64,000 nucleotides of DNA from Narthecium ossifragum (Eukaryota; Streptophyta; Magnoliopsida; Dioscoreales; Nartheciaceae), in the NCBI GenBank assembly GCA_963920575.1, contig OY986967.1, positions 4,793,166 through 4,857,165 of the forward strand, given 5' to 3'. The translations under genes and the position numbers were made by a program. The notes beneath the pieces were generated by a model, which saw only the letters and a list, made by a program, of their open reading frames with translations, searched no databases and was not told the DNA's origin. Shown here piece after piece: positions 47,531 through 58,710 of the stretch. Each line of letters starts with the position of its first letter. Position 1 is the stretch's first letter.

Positions 47531-50372
47531 TGTGAGAACCCGCTCCTCTAACCCGGTCCGACCGCGTTGGGTCGAGGGCTTGGCTTGGTTGGTTTTGGTC
47601 CGGTTGGCCTTGGGTTGCGATCGGTTGATCGTATCGCTGCTTTTGGACCCCAAGGGCAATTTGGTAAATTGCGCCTTGGCGGTCAGTTTCACACCCGTAT
47701 AGTGCACACACAGCCTTGATTGATGTACGTGATTGAGTAGATCCAGTAGAGATCGCAATTTAGAGCCAGATCGGATTCAGTCCGATCAGTTGGCTCGTCT
47801 GAACCGGCTAAGCCACTTAAGTGGCTTAACCCTCTTCTCTCTTCTACTTATTTTCTCTCTCCTCTTTCCCTCTCTCTTTGTTTTCCTTTTCTTTTCCCTT
47901 TCCTTTGCTTTTCCTTCTTTCCCTCTTCCCTGCCATCCCGTGCCCGACCCCCTCCTCCTTCCTTTCCTTCTCTCTCCCGCGGTTACCCTCTCTCTCCCGC
48001 GGCGACCCCGTCCCTTCCCCGGCGGTCTGGAGGCGGCGGTGAGGTCCCCTCCTCATCCTCCTTCCTCCCCTCTCTCTCTCCGGCGACAGCCCTCTCCCTT
48101 CTTCGACGATGGCTGCGGCTGTGGGAGGCCTCCGACGGCTCTCCGGCGAGCTGGAGACGACGGTGACGACGTATGACGGCGGATCAACAAGGAGGAAGCT
48201 CGGATTAGCGTTTGAAAGTAGGGTTTCTACCTTGATCGCTAAGATATGTTAGATCTTGGGTTTGGTTGTTAGATCTATGGTTTTATTTGTGTAATATGAT
48301 GCTTATAGACTTGTTTAGCAACTGATTAGAGCTTGGTAGGATTTGATCTTGGTTTTTATCCGGATTTATGCAAGGATTTCCCGGATTTCATCAAACCCCT
48401 GTTTTTCTGTGAGCTGAGCTGTTCGAGCTCAGATCCCGGCTCATTCATGCATGATCTCGTGAAACTTTCAAGATGAAAGTTGTAGATCATCGAGTTATCT
48501 TTCGATTGCCGCTGATTTCATGATTTTTGGATTTTCTTACGATTTTTGATGAATTGTTTCCTAAACTGCTGCGAAACAGAGATTGAGAAATTGATTAGTC
48601 TAATATGTGGAAATTAGACTTCCATTAGATCTAATTCTTGGTCAGCATGCTCTCAATATATTAATCAATATCTGATTAAGTTTGATTTGAGGTTTAACGT
48701 CGTTTGGACGTCGATTTGCGAAGATTTCATCTTCGCTAAATGTGGTTTACTGTAGCAATTCGAGATTTTGTTTTTTTAATGGATCTTTGATGTTTTATCG
48801 GGTTGGTGCTTCAGAATTCATGGATTTAGCATTGCTAGTGATCTGTAGGATTAGTATGCTCGAATTGTTGTTCTTTTGGCGGATAATTACCTAATTAACT
48901 TTCAATTTATAGAACATGCTATTGCTTTAGATGTAAATTATGATTTTGTATTATACACATGTTTAAGCTCGTGTGGGGCTCATGGTTGAACCAAGGGGGG
49001 TTGTGCCCCTTGGGATGTTTAGATTGTTAAATGGCCGAAGGTGTGCCTTAGTTGTGTTAATTAGTAATTGTGGCCTGTTGTATATTGCATATGTGTTGGA
49101 TTATTATTTGTGTGGCCGGGGTTGTATCCCCGTTGTAGAAATTGTGGTTGACGGTTGTGGACGCCGTTGTAATGCCGGAATTTCGTTTGAATGTGTAGAT
49201 GTTTGTTAACGGCCCGTGGACGTCGTTATAATATTGTATTATTGTAGTTTAGACCTTTATCTGCTTTATGCATGTTTACCCTCCGGCAAGCTTGATGCTT
49301 CGCCTAGCCCGTGTATGTTGTATTGGCATATTGTTGCATGCTACTATTCCTGTATTCCTGTGCGCGTGAGCATTGCATGCATTTGACTGCATTAGAAGCA
49401 TCAGGCTAGGTGGTAGACGATGGTTTCGATCGTCGATCCGGGGTTCTCGGGTAGCCCAGATCTAGCCCTAGGACCGGGGTTTGGGGTAGTCGAGGATTAG
49501 GACGTGATTGTTATCAATGATTGTGTTTGATATCATTCGAGGATTATTAGATAGTCGGACTGGAATATTATATTGTTTGAGGTTTAGAGGTCGTGTCGGT
49601 TCTCCAAGGCCAAGTGCTAAGGATGGTTGTCGATGCCCCTGACGTGTGTCCCCAGGCAGTGGTTTCCTGCTGGGTAAAGGGTGTTCCTACTGGTTCTGGT
49701 TCTTTGTTTCCTCCCAGCGTGTTTGGTTGATATTCCCAGCGTGGTCGGTTGAGAAGAGTAGGATCCCTTGGGGAATCGATAGGGGTTATGGGACCCCGTG
49801 GCATCCTTTAGACTTAGACGGAGGAACGACACTGTTGCTGTTCCCCTTCCTTTCTGTGCGACGTAGAATAGCGTAGAACCCTACTGAGCAAGCTTTGTTG
49901 CTCACTCACCTGGGCTGCATCGGCGATGCATGTCGATGCAGTCCTTTGCCTTTCAGGTGATCTTCTAGGTGTTGGCGCGCTATTCTCGAGGTGATCGCGG
50001 ACTTGGAGTTTCGAGGAGCACTTGATGATCCTGGAGTTGCCACCTTTGTTAATAGTTGTATATTTACAGTATAATAAATGTATAATTTCCCTCTTCGAGG
50101 ATTTTGATAGTCTGTATTAAATTTTGTAATGAGGGTTGATGAAAGCATTGTATCAGAACCTGTACTAGATAGTAAGATTTGTGATTGCATATTCATATTA
50201 TTGTTGAATTTTAGAACTGTTAGATTTATCGTTTTAATTTATTGTGGAGATTATAACTGTACAGGGTTCAAATTGAGAAATACAGGGGAAACTCTCGCCA
50301 TTTGATTTTAGAAATAGAGTTTAGAACCCTCACGTCTCGGTCCGGATGGGTTTTCTGGGTCGGGGCGTGACA
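47531..50372 (+). mobile_element. Solo LTR D (Tekay/Del-like family)
   Basis: 2842 bp, from TGTGAGAACCCGCTCC to GGGGCGTGACA, with a perfect TSD CGTTC (47526-47530, 50373-50377). It shares internal words with A-C2, such as GGGCAATTTGGTAAATTGCGCC and the CAGTTTCACAC block. No GATCGATC cluster as dense as in A, B or C2. No genes. Confidence 0.92.
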
Positions 50373-51161
50373 CGTTCCTATGTATTGAATCTTCAAAGAT
50401 TATTTTCAGATTATAGGTTTCTATGTGGATGATTAATATTATGAATCCAGTCATGCTTCTTTCATGATCTTATAATCCCATAGTTATCTCTTTTGATTCT
50501 CTTATCGAGTCTCACGAGACCTTTGCTATGCATTGCCCGTAGTGACAACTGGTATTGTGTATTCTTATGGATCTAGTAAGACAAGGTTAGGGCTCTATCC
50601 CGTGAAATCTTTGCTATGCATTGCCGATTGTGAGAGTTGGTATTGTGTATTCTTAGAGATCCGGTTAGATAGAGTTAGGGGTTTGTCCCGATGAACTTTT
50701 GCTTTATGTTGCCTGTAGTGACAACCGGTATCATATATTCTTATGTTTGGATTGGATGAAGTTAGAATTATAATAAGGAAGAATCAATCATAGGAACAGA
50801 CATCTATATATTTTGTTAGGTTTATAATTCCATATCTCCCGGTTAAGGTGATTGGGATGTGAATCTCTTAACTGAGTTTCATATGAACCATTGAGAAGAG
50901 AAGAACCTAAATCCGAGTGAAGTGATTCCTGAAGCCTAGCTTTATTATCATCCTAATATTCCTTAGTTAATCTTATATTTCAATTAAATCCTCTGATCGA
51001 ATTTAGTTAATTCTTAAGTTCTCGCTTGTCTTCAATCATTGTTATTTGTGTTTTGGACGTTTTCTGTTTGTCTCTCTGTGGGATTCGACCTCTCTTATGC
51101 TGTACTGCACTGCGACCGCTGTGCGTGACACATTTGAGCGACATCACATGCCACTAGAATC

Positions 51162-52139
51162 ATGGCCTCATCTACTGCTTTAAGGAAAAATAATTCTAAA
51201 AGAGACAAAAAATTGAAAAACACTCAATTAGCTGAATTCCCTTCCGAATTGGAAGCTCTTAATAACTGGGCCATCCCTGATGTTCCTAATCGGAATATTT
51301 ATAAAATAGGTTTCTTAGACCTAAAATCGCTCATAGCAGTTAAAACAATTGAAAAAACTGTGACTGTTGATCAAGGTGATCAGACCCTCAAGCTTCTTAA
51401 TGAAGAAGATTTAGAACCTTATATGGATAAATATAATTATATTCACATCGGATTAATTCAAGTGGCTTATAAACCACTTACCCTTCAAGGTTTAAATACC
51501 TCTATTCTCTCCTGCCTGAGAGATGCCCGGTGTCTTAATTGGCCTCAATCCCTTATGAGAATTATGGAAAGTAGCCTCAGTCACGGACCGGTTTATTTTA
51601 ATGTTTATCCAAATCTTAGTCTTTCCCTAACTGATCCTAATATTATGGAAGCCACTAGTTTTAACATTAAGACTCACGGTTATGAATTTTTACCTCAGTC
51701 TGAGACCATAGCAATCGTCTATAGAGTTCATTGCAAGGTTCTCAGTACTTTGGCTCCTAGAGCTAAGCAGTTTACTTCTCCTGGAAAAACTGTTTTAATT
51801 GAAACCAATCTGCTTTCTTCTAGAATTGCGACTAATAGACAGATTAAATGGGAAGAAGTTAATTTTCCTGACAATTGGGTTTTAGCTAATGCTGTTCCTC
51901 CTAGACCTATTGTCAACCAGCATATCGATCAAGTATCTCAAACTGATGACGGTGAAGTCACCATAACTTTCGATCCTAATAGGATAATGAAGTTTATTGA
52001 TATTACTACTTCCTCTAGAAATTCTATGTCTAGAAGTGGAACTCCGGTTCAAGGTATTCGAATCTCTGAATCCCAAATTCCTCATGGAATCTATGAAAAG
52101 GAGTCAAATACGGATTCCGAAATGAGTGTCCATTTGTAA
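51162..52139 (+). CDS. EPRV movement protein, intact frame
   Basis: A 325-residue open frame starting at ATG 51162, just after the leader. The central part matches the caulimovirid cell-to-cell movement protein (30K superfamily): IGFLDLKSLIAV, YIHIGLIQVAYKPL, GLNTSILSCLRDARC, GPVYFNVYPNLSLSL and IVYRVHCKVL. Family members line plasmodesmata with tubules or bind nucleic acid to move the virus between cells. The C-terminus is Ser/Thr-rich and variable. It ends in TAA at 52137, and the next ATG follows at once. No break is visible inside, although the rest of the virus is broken, so the frame may simply have escaped mutation so far. Confidence 0.85.
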   Translation: MASSTALRKNNSKRDKKLKNTQLAEFPSELEALNNWAIPDVPNRNIYKIGFLDLKSLIAVKTIEKTVTVDQGDQTLKLLNEEDLEPYMDKYNYIHIGLIQVAYKPLTLQGLNTSILSCLRDARCLNWPQSLMRIMESSLSHGPVYFNVYPNLSLSLTDPNIMEATSFNIKTHGYEFLPQSETIAIVYRVHCKVLSTLAPRAKQFTSPGKTVLIETNLLSSRIATNRQIKWEEVNFPDNWVLANAVPPRPIVNQHIDQVSQTDDGEVTITFDPNRIMKFIDITTSSRNSMSRSGTPVQGIRISESQIPHGIYEKESNTDSEMSVHL

Positions 52140-52934
52140 ATGGATTTTAGACCTCATAGTTCCCTCAGGAAATACCTTAATAAGGAATTTCAAGAGCCTT
52201 ATAACAAACAATTTCATGAATGGTTTTTTACTACATTTAATAAGGAACAACAAGACTACTATAAAAATTTATACTATAGTGAATTAGAATCTAAAAATCA
52301 GATTCGATTCTTTATTCCTTGGTTTTTAAACCAGTATGTTGGTGAAAAAGAACAAGAGATCAATGTTATCGAAGAACATTATAAATTTTGGAAAACCAGC
52401 AATGGTATTCAAAAACGATCTCAGTACCCGCCAACTGAACCTCTTAAATTAGAAGGGATTTCAACTTCTAATCTTGAAGCAACAGCTTTTATAAAGCCTG
52501 TTGAAACAACTCAAGAAAATCCTAAAGAGCTTAATAAACTCTTTAAACAGAATAATTATTTTAACGTTTATTTACAAGTGCTTGGGGAACAGTTAACTCG
52601 TGTTGAGAAAACAATTGACAAGCTTGTAAATAAGTTAGAAGAAGTTATTCCAAATCTTCATATGGCAAAAGATAAAGCCATTAAATTTAATTCTAAACCA
52701 TTTTTAAAACCTAACCCAGAAATTTCCGGTTCAAGTTTGAAAAGGAATTAAAAGAAGAGATAATTGAATCTCTTAGTAAACAACTTAATCAAACCAGTAG
52801 TCAAGTCCTTAATAAGGAAGAGACTGAGAGTAATACTGAGATTGACCATTCAAATGATCAATTTGAAAGAGAATCTATAAATGAGATTCTTGAAACTGAA
52901 AAACAGTTTCAACAGATTAATAAAATTGAAAACA
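52140..52934 (+). pseudogene. EPRV ORF between movement and coat proteins
   Basis: Begins ATG directly after the movement-protein stop. The first 203 residues are rich in Phe, Tyr, Asn and Lys (FHEWFFTTFNKEQQDYYKNL; IPWFLNQYVGEKEQE), with a likely coiled coil near QLTRVEKTIDKLVNKLEEV. The frame ends at 52749, but the next frame continues with an acidic, Gln/Asn/Glu-rich stretch to about 52952, so a one-base shift is likely. In other caulimovirids this position carries the acidic N-terminal part of the coat precursor or a virion-associated protein. I cannot tell which. Confidence 0.55.
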
Positions 52935-52954
52935 GACCTCGTAATATCGAATAA

Positions 52955-53406
52955 TTGTATTATAAAAGTCCATCTCCCTTGGATGTTTTATATGAAGAAA
53001 ATGATACTTTTATTCAACAGGATTACTCTGGTCGTAACATCTATGAATGGAACATAGATGGTATGAGTGATCACCAGATTCATAATATGGCTCACCGAAT
53101 GTTAATGTATGCCACTATTTGCAGAAGTGATAAAAATACTGATACTAATATTGCCTCCTATCTGACTTGTGGTTTCACCGAAAGTTTGAAAGGATGGTGG
53201 GATAATTATCTCACTCCGGATCAGCGGACTGAGATCCTTTCTGCAGTTAAACTTGAAAATAGCCAACAACAACCTGATGCGGTGTATACGTTTATTCTGA
53301 CTATTGTTGAACATTTCACTGGCAATCTTTCTAATCAGGGGGAGAAGACAAGGACACTTCTTCAAAACCTTAGATGTCAAACTCTAACCCATTTTCGCTG
53401 GTATAA

Positions 53407-53408
<2 letters not shown>
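52955..53408 (+). pseudogene. EPRV coat-protein N-terminal part
   Basis: Open frame after a TAA: PLDVLYEENDTFIQQDYSGR, then EWNIDGMSDHQIHNMAHRML, SYLTCGFTESLKGWWDNYL and TLLQNLRCQTLTHFRWYKD. This is the capsid core of caulimovirid coat proteins. It stops where the TA run begins. The C-terminal part starts at 37728. Confidence 0.8.

Positions 53409-53438
<30 letters not shown>
53409..53438. repeat. (AT)n run at the right EPRV border
   Basis: About 15 AT units directly joined to viral coding sequence, matching the TA run at the left border (37707-37727). Confidence 0.95.
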
Positions 53439-53441
<3 letters not shown>

Positions 53442-53508
53442 TAAACCTTATAAGGAGCAATAACGGTTACAACCGTTTCCCTTATATTAGTTTGTTTACA
53501 TGTATATT

Positions 53509-55478
53509 TGATTGGATGCTTATATTGCATTCAATTAATTGATTTTCATATCCAAATCGTGCTTAATTTGTGTTATCTATGCATATTTATGATAAATTTC
53601 ATGAATTTGGATCATTTACACCCTTAGTATGTTATTGGTGTTAATTCGGTGTGATTGACATGTTTATGTATTTTTCGTACTCTTAAGAACAAATCTCGTA
53701 TTCGAAGTTGAATTTTGAACTTAAATCGTGATTTGTGAATACATGGAAATTCGAGTATAATTGTTTTAAATGTTGATTTTAATGCATGAGCATGTGTATC
53801 ACACCATATTTGAAATGTCGGAAGAGCTATTTGTGCTTAAAAGGTCAAGGATCAAAATATGACACTCAAAGCCACTTTCATTTTCCGTATTCTTGAGTGA
53901 ATGATATGCGATCTTTGACAGTGTATAAATGCTAGCATATAAGTCCGAAAAATGTGTTTAAATACTTGAATATGTGTGTTTCATTGTATACTTGAAGCTC
54001 ATATATTTGGTTTGATCAAATTGTGTTCAGGTCAAAATTTGGCACGCCAAACGAGAACCAAAACATTGCTGAATTTTTACTGTTTTCGTATTTTTTGGGG
54101 CTGAAGTAATCGGAGCATAACTTTCTCATTGATTATCAGAATTTAATGTTATTGCTATCGTTGGAAAGCTTATGAACTTGTCTAAAACTTCTCTTTCAAG
54201 ACCTTTCCGATTGGAGATTTGGTTCACATCGAAAATTGAGTTTGAAGATTGCTAATTGCTTATGAAGTATTTTTCAGAACTGAAGTGAATGGGCCATTAC
54301 TCTTTCTACTTTTATCGGAATTTCTGATCCAAGGTACCGTTGGAATGATCATTCAGAGCTCTACAACTTTCCTAGAAATAGCTTATTGGATCTGAATTTT
54401 CAACATACTATCCTATTAACCCATTAAGCCTCTTAATGGATCCTATGCCTCAAGCCTATAAATAGACACTTAAGGGCAACCAAGAGAAGAGAGCTGGTGG
54501 AGGAGGAAGAAGGAGAAAGAAGCTTAGGGTTTTCTACTTTTCTACACTTGTAAACTTGTATTTTCACTTTCATCTTTGAAATTTTGATTCTATATATACT
54601 TAAGAACTTGTAGATCTCATCCCGATCTATCTTTCTATCGAATTACTTTTGGATTTGGTTTGGTTTCAATGGAAAGTATGATTTGATTTCAATACTTGTT
54701 TCATTTTCTATTCCTCTAGTTTCTCTTTGGTTTTAGAGGTATAGATCCCTCTATTTTCTTTGAGATGCATGCTAGACTTATTAAACTCAAGTGATTAGAG
54801 ATATAGATCCCTCTACATCCTTGATCAATTTTCATTTAGGTTGATCCTAATGTCTTCTCTAGAATTAGAGGTATAGATTCCTCTCTTTTTAGCAAGGCTT
54901 AACTTAGGGTTAACTAAAGGCTTTGAGTTCTAAGGGTATAGAGCCCCTTAGTCTTTCTTTTGGCCTACCTTGAGGCTAGCCCATCAACTATTTAGGGGTA
55001 TAGATTCCCCTAATGACCTTGTTGCCTATGGCTAGTGACTCTTGGCATTTCCATGCATAGAAGCAAGTGTTTGACAAACCATTGGATTTCTAACCGTTGT
55101 GCGTCTTCACGTGGTTTATATGTATATCTTCCTAGCTAGGGTTTTAGTGACATAAATTCTAGCTAGTGTGTGTTTGACGATCCATAAATACATCTGATTT
55201 GAAGGATAGTGAAGGTTGAGACTACACTTTCCTCTACTTGTTATCCCACCTTTATCTACTTTATTTATATTTTTAACTTCACAAACCTTTATTTCAAGAA
55301 CCCCAAAACATCTTCTTTACTGTTTTTCCTTTTGTTCATATTTCTTTTGCATCTAAAAGTTCTCTGTTTTGGATTCCATCTGCTCCCTGTGGTAAATGAT
55401 CTTGGGACTCACCTTTGTTTAACTTTGACAACTCCTGCACTTGGGAGTATAAGCTAACTCATATTTGAGGGCAAGTCA
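53509..55478 (+). mobile_element. Solo LTR in the long-TIR MITE
   Basis: 1970 bp, from TGATTGGATGC to GAGGGCAAGTCA, with a perfect TSD ATATT (53504-53508, 55479-55483). It has an LTR promoter-like CCTATAAATAGAC at about 54458 and the end pattern GATCTTGGGACTCACC ... CCTGCACTTGGGAG near 55390-55450. No genes. Confidence 0.88.
54734..55013. repeat. Array of five short hairpins downstream of the LTR TATA box
   Basis: Units at 54734-54753, 54796-54815, 54866-54885, 54930-54951 and 54992-55013, spaced 62-70 bases. Each has a fixed TATAGA-type loop and complementary arms. The arms vary but stay paired: AGAGG/CCTCT in the first and CTAAGGG/CCCTTAG in the fourth. Confidence 0.8.
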
Positions 55479-56159
55479 ATATTTTCCTAAGTTAACTTTG
55501 TATATTTTTATCATATTCCCTAGGTTAGTTTTAAATATACATCCTTATATAAGGTTGATATCTATTATAATCAATCATATATAATATCCATACTAACTCA
55601 TTAATCAAATTCGGTTTTTATAACCGAATCATCCATTAAATTCATGGTTACCCTGCCAGGTGGCACGGGCCCACCACCTGGCACGGCTAACTGCCCGCCC
55701 CCACTATCTCTATTATAACTTACGCCACATCAGCCCACTATCCTTTCTTTTTCTTTATTTAATTACAATTTTATGCCAGGTGTATGCCATGTGTGTATAC
55801 GTTTATGACTCAGATGATGAGTCATAAAAATAACTACCATTGGATCTTATAAGGTAGGTATAAGTATTGATAAGGATGATAAAGCTAACTTAGGGAATAT
55901 GATAAAGCCAACTTCGGGAATATGTACATCTAAACAGCCTTATTAAGGGGGAAACGGTTGTAACCGTTTTTGCTCCTTATAAGGTTGATGTATATTTAAA
56001 ACTAACCTAGGGAATATGATAAAAATATACAAAGTTAACTTAGGAAAATATACATATAAACAAACTAATAGAAAGGAAACAGTTGTAACCGTTATTGCTC
56101 CTTATAAGGTTGATATATAAAAGACACATATACACATATATATAATCCGAATGACTAAT

Positions 56160-56370
56160 CATATTATTTATGCTGATGTGGCAGAGAGAGTGTGTAAAAT
56201 AATATTATTTTAAGATTTAGGGAATGAGTTTTGGTTCCCTAAATATAGGGAATTAAGTTGGTTTTAGGGAATGAGACAGGGAATGACTATAGGGATATTG
56301 AATCTGTTGGATGACACATTTTAATCATATTCTCTAAATTTAGGGATAGGGAATCTGTAGGAAATGCTCT
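56160..56370. repeat. Right part of the hAT-type MITE
   Basis: Ends CTGTAGGAAATGCTCT, the inverse of the 37042 end, with GGGAATGAG and TAGGGATAGGGAATC words. Confidence 0.5.
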
Positions 56371-56406
56371 TATTGCGTCAACTCGAGCGATCAAATACAT
56401 TTGAAT

Positions 56407-57766
56407 TGTTACGAGCGGTCTACTCGTGATCCTCTCGTAATGGGTCTCTACTGCTCCAATCGATCAGAATCGGCCTGATCGGACTTGATTTGAGTCCAAT
56501 GGGCTGAAGCTGGATCGAATCTGGTTCAGATCTGGCTCAGATTGGGGTAGGACTCGACTGGGTCAAGTCTGGATTTGTTGATTGGCTCTTGGAATTGAAT
56601 CTGGCTCGGATTGGGCTAAGTGGCTTGGCTGAAACGGCTAGGAGTGGGTTAAGTGGCTGAATCAGACTAAGCTGAATCTGATCTAGCTGGCTGAACCGGA
56701 TTGGGCTGGGTTGAATCAAGTGGGTTGGATTGGGCTGAGTCAGGGAATCGGATCTAAGGGCTGAGGGGTCACCGGAGGGATCGCCGGCGATAGGGGCGGC
56801 GACGGCGGTTGGGATAGTGGCAGGAACGGTCGCCTGGAGGTGGGGAAGAGATCCACCGGAGTGGATTGTCCTGAACGAGGCCGGAGCGACGAGATCTAGG
56901 GGAGACGGAGGAGAGGGTTGGGTCGGCCGACGGCGAGGCTTCGGGAGTGGCTTAGGGAGGTTTGGATCGGTTTAGGGAGGTCGGACGGAAACGGGGAAGA
57001 GATCTGGGAGGTTAATGGCAGAGGGAAGGGTAGAAGACGGCGGCGGCTGTGAAGGTGATGTTGCCGGGGAACTCACCGGAGATGGTGAAGGGCGACGGGG
57101 AATAGATGGCCGGAGTTGTGGGGCTTAGAGGAAGAGAATGGTGGCCTTGGTTGGCGACGGGGGTGGCCGGAGAGGGAACGGTGGTGGAGATCGGCGGGAG
57201 CGAGGGTTTGGCACGGGAGAGAAGAAAGGAAGGAGATGAGCTGACGTGGCGGTGGGGTCGCTGACGTGGCGGAGAGAGAAAGTGACGGGGAGAAGGAAAT
57301 TGAAGGTGAAGGCGATGCCGGCTGCGGAGAAGATGACCGACGGGGAAGAAGGTGGATCTATGGTAGATATCTGGTGGAATCTACTTTACTTCTTCTCCTA
57401 TGATATTCTACTCCTATGATAACTTATCAACTACTCTTAATCATTCATCTCATGCATCATTACCTAATACAAACTACTAAGGTCCTTTTATAGAGACCTT
57501 GACAGAGTCCTAATCCACTAGAAAAACCCCCTTGCTTGATTAGCAAGTAATAAGGTTTCTGACTCAACTCAACTTCCTAACTCAAAGGGACTCTTAATTA
57601 ATTCCTAACAATCAACTAGGACTCAATAAAAGACTAATGATAAATACTAATTAAATACTTTAGTTTGAACTAGGGGAGTCCAAGTCAAACTAGGAAAGAG
57701 GTTGAACCAGATTGGTTCCTCTTCTGGGTTCGGGTCCAGTTGGTCGAGTCGGATCGACTCGTATCA
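56407..57766 (-). repeat. Element F 3' LTR
   Basis: The minus strand begins TGATACGAGTCGATCC and ends CCGCTCGTAACA. 1360 bp. Preceded by the polypurine tract at 57767-57783. Confidence 0.95.
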
Positions 57767-57783
57767 CCCCCCCTTCCTTCAAA
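57767..57783 (-). other. Element F polypurine tract
   Basis: The minus strand reads GAAGGAAGGGGGGG directly before the LTR start TGATACG. This sets the element's orientation as minus. Confidence 0.85.
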
Positions 57784-58388
57784 ATTGGCCTTGTCCTCAA
57801 GGCCAGAGTCAGGTCAGGTAGGATGGCTCCATGTGGCTGGACCGAATCAACTTGCTGCTGTAGTTCTGGACTCGGTGGGGAGAAACTAGGTCTATCCCAT
57901 GATGGGTCCAGGGGTAGCAGTACCAAGCATCTGACGGATCGTGCAGAGGATGGAGCATCTGGAGGTCGATCTGACTGCTCAGGTAGCTCCAGGAATATGA
58001 TCTTCAATGGCTCTCCTGGATCATCTTCATCATGTCCCATCAGTAGAGTTGCCCATGACCATAGGATGGGATCTAATCTCCATGGTCTGATCAACTGTGC
58101 AGGGACTTGGCTTGAATCTGGGTCAAGCTGGCTTTGGTCCAATCTGAAGTGAAGATGGCTGGACCATGCTTCTGCTGCACTAGTCTGGACTAGAAGTTGG
58201 TTGAACCAAGTTGAATCTTCAGCTGTGCTGAGTCGTACTCTGGTCCAAACCTGTCTGACTTGGTTGGCTCTATCGGTGTCAATCTGGACTTGAGTCAGTT
58301 GAGCCAAACCGGTGTTACCATCATAATCAGATCTGATCAGATTGAATATGGCATCTGAATAAGGAGGGTAGCTCCTTTGATGACTCAT
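57784..58388 (-). pseudogene. Element F 3' internal remnant
   Basis: An open frame begins ATG 58388 (MSHQRSYPPYSDAIFNLIR), 10-25 bases after the second primer-site copy, and runs to the 3' LTR. The translation is Gln/Ser/Pro-rich with no recognised domain. In another frame the last bases read like the LEDKA...GG end often seen at the end of Ty3 pol, directly before the polypurine tract. The segment may be the far 3' end of a pol region after a large deletion. Function unlikely. Confidence 0.4.
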
Positions 58389-58394
58389 ATCAAC

Positions 58395-58412
58395 CTTTGA
58401 ATGATACCAAGT
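58395..58412 (-). other. Second primer-site copy, inside element F
   Basis: The minus strand reads ACTTGGTATCATTC right after an LTR end (CTCGTAACA), the same arrangement as at the true 5' LTR. Confidence 0.7.
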
Positions 58413-58710
58413 TGTTACGAGCGGTCTACTCGTGATCCTCTCGTAATGGGTCTCTACTGCTCCAATCGATCAGAATCGGCCTGATCGGACTTGATTTGAG
58501 TCCAATTGGCTGAATTGGCTAGCTGGATCGGATCTGGCTGAGCCTGATTGGATGGGACTTGACTGGTTCAAGTCTGAATTGATCTGGATCAGGTGGACCA
58601 GGTTCAATTAGTTGAATCTGGATGAATCAGTGGTTGGGCTGAACCGGACTGGACTTGACTGAACCAATTTGGTCAAGTGGCTTGAGGAATATCCGACGGC
58701 TGAGGATCCA
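58413..58710 (-). repeat. Internal LTR piece in element F
   Basis: 58413-58520 matches the 3' end of the flanking LTRs almost exactly. Beyond that it diverges and fits solo LTR G better, for example AATATCCGACGGCTGAGGATCC at about 58688. Confidence 0.75.

Larger units (their letters stand above)
44999..51146 (+). mobile_element. Solo LTR (TGATAAGT family) in the EPRV leader, holding two more solo LTRs
   Basis: Begins TGATAAGTGCATG and ends GAGCGACATCA, with a perfect TSD CATGC (44994-44998, 51147-51151). Net length is about 1.86 kb after removing the nested LTRs at 46046-47477 and 47531-50372. It shares blocks with the left-edge LTR (1029-3016) and carries GATCGATC words at about 45340-45420. 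No coding region. The end GTGGGATTCGACCTC ... GCGTGACACA is LTR-like. Confidence 0.85.
37728..53408 (+). mobile_element. Endogenous pararetrovirus (Caulimoviridae, Florendovirus-like), circularly permuted
   Basis: Order along the plus strand: end of the coat-protein region with CCHC knuckle, protease, RT, RNase H, a 3' ORF, promoter/polyadenylation region, tRNA-Met primer site, leader, movement protein, an ORF of unknown role, start of the coat protein. A circular viral genome opened inside the coat gene gives this order. Both ends lie in TA dinucleotide runs, a known preference of florendovirus insertions. Removing nested insertions leaves about 7.4 kb, close to a full caulimovirid genome, with a small loss at the coat junction. 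Stops and frameshifts show that it is an old, inactive copy. Confidence 0.88.
53443..56113. mobile_element. Long-TIR MITE (GTAACCGTT family), interrupted by a solo LTR
   Basis: The left arm (53443-53508, continuing at 55484-55555) starts AACCTTATAAGGAGCAATAA. The right arm, about 55975-56113, is its inverted copy for about 140 bases and ends TTATTGCTCCTTATAAGGTT. A second copy of the right-arm end lies at 55935-55980. The unique centre is 55560-55900. No transposase. Mutator-type ancestry is possible from the long arms. No clear TSD, since both flanks are AT-rich. Confidence 0.7.

Noticed and set aside
48973..49209. A 78-codon Val/Gly/Cys-rich frame
   Set aside because: It lies inside solo LTR D and has no homologous frame in the other family members that I can see.
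37728..53408. An active virus genome
   Set aside because: In-frame stops, frameshifts, a missing coat segment and four nested solo LTR insertions make the copy inactive.
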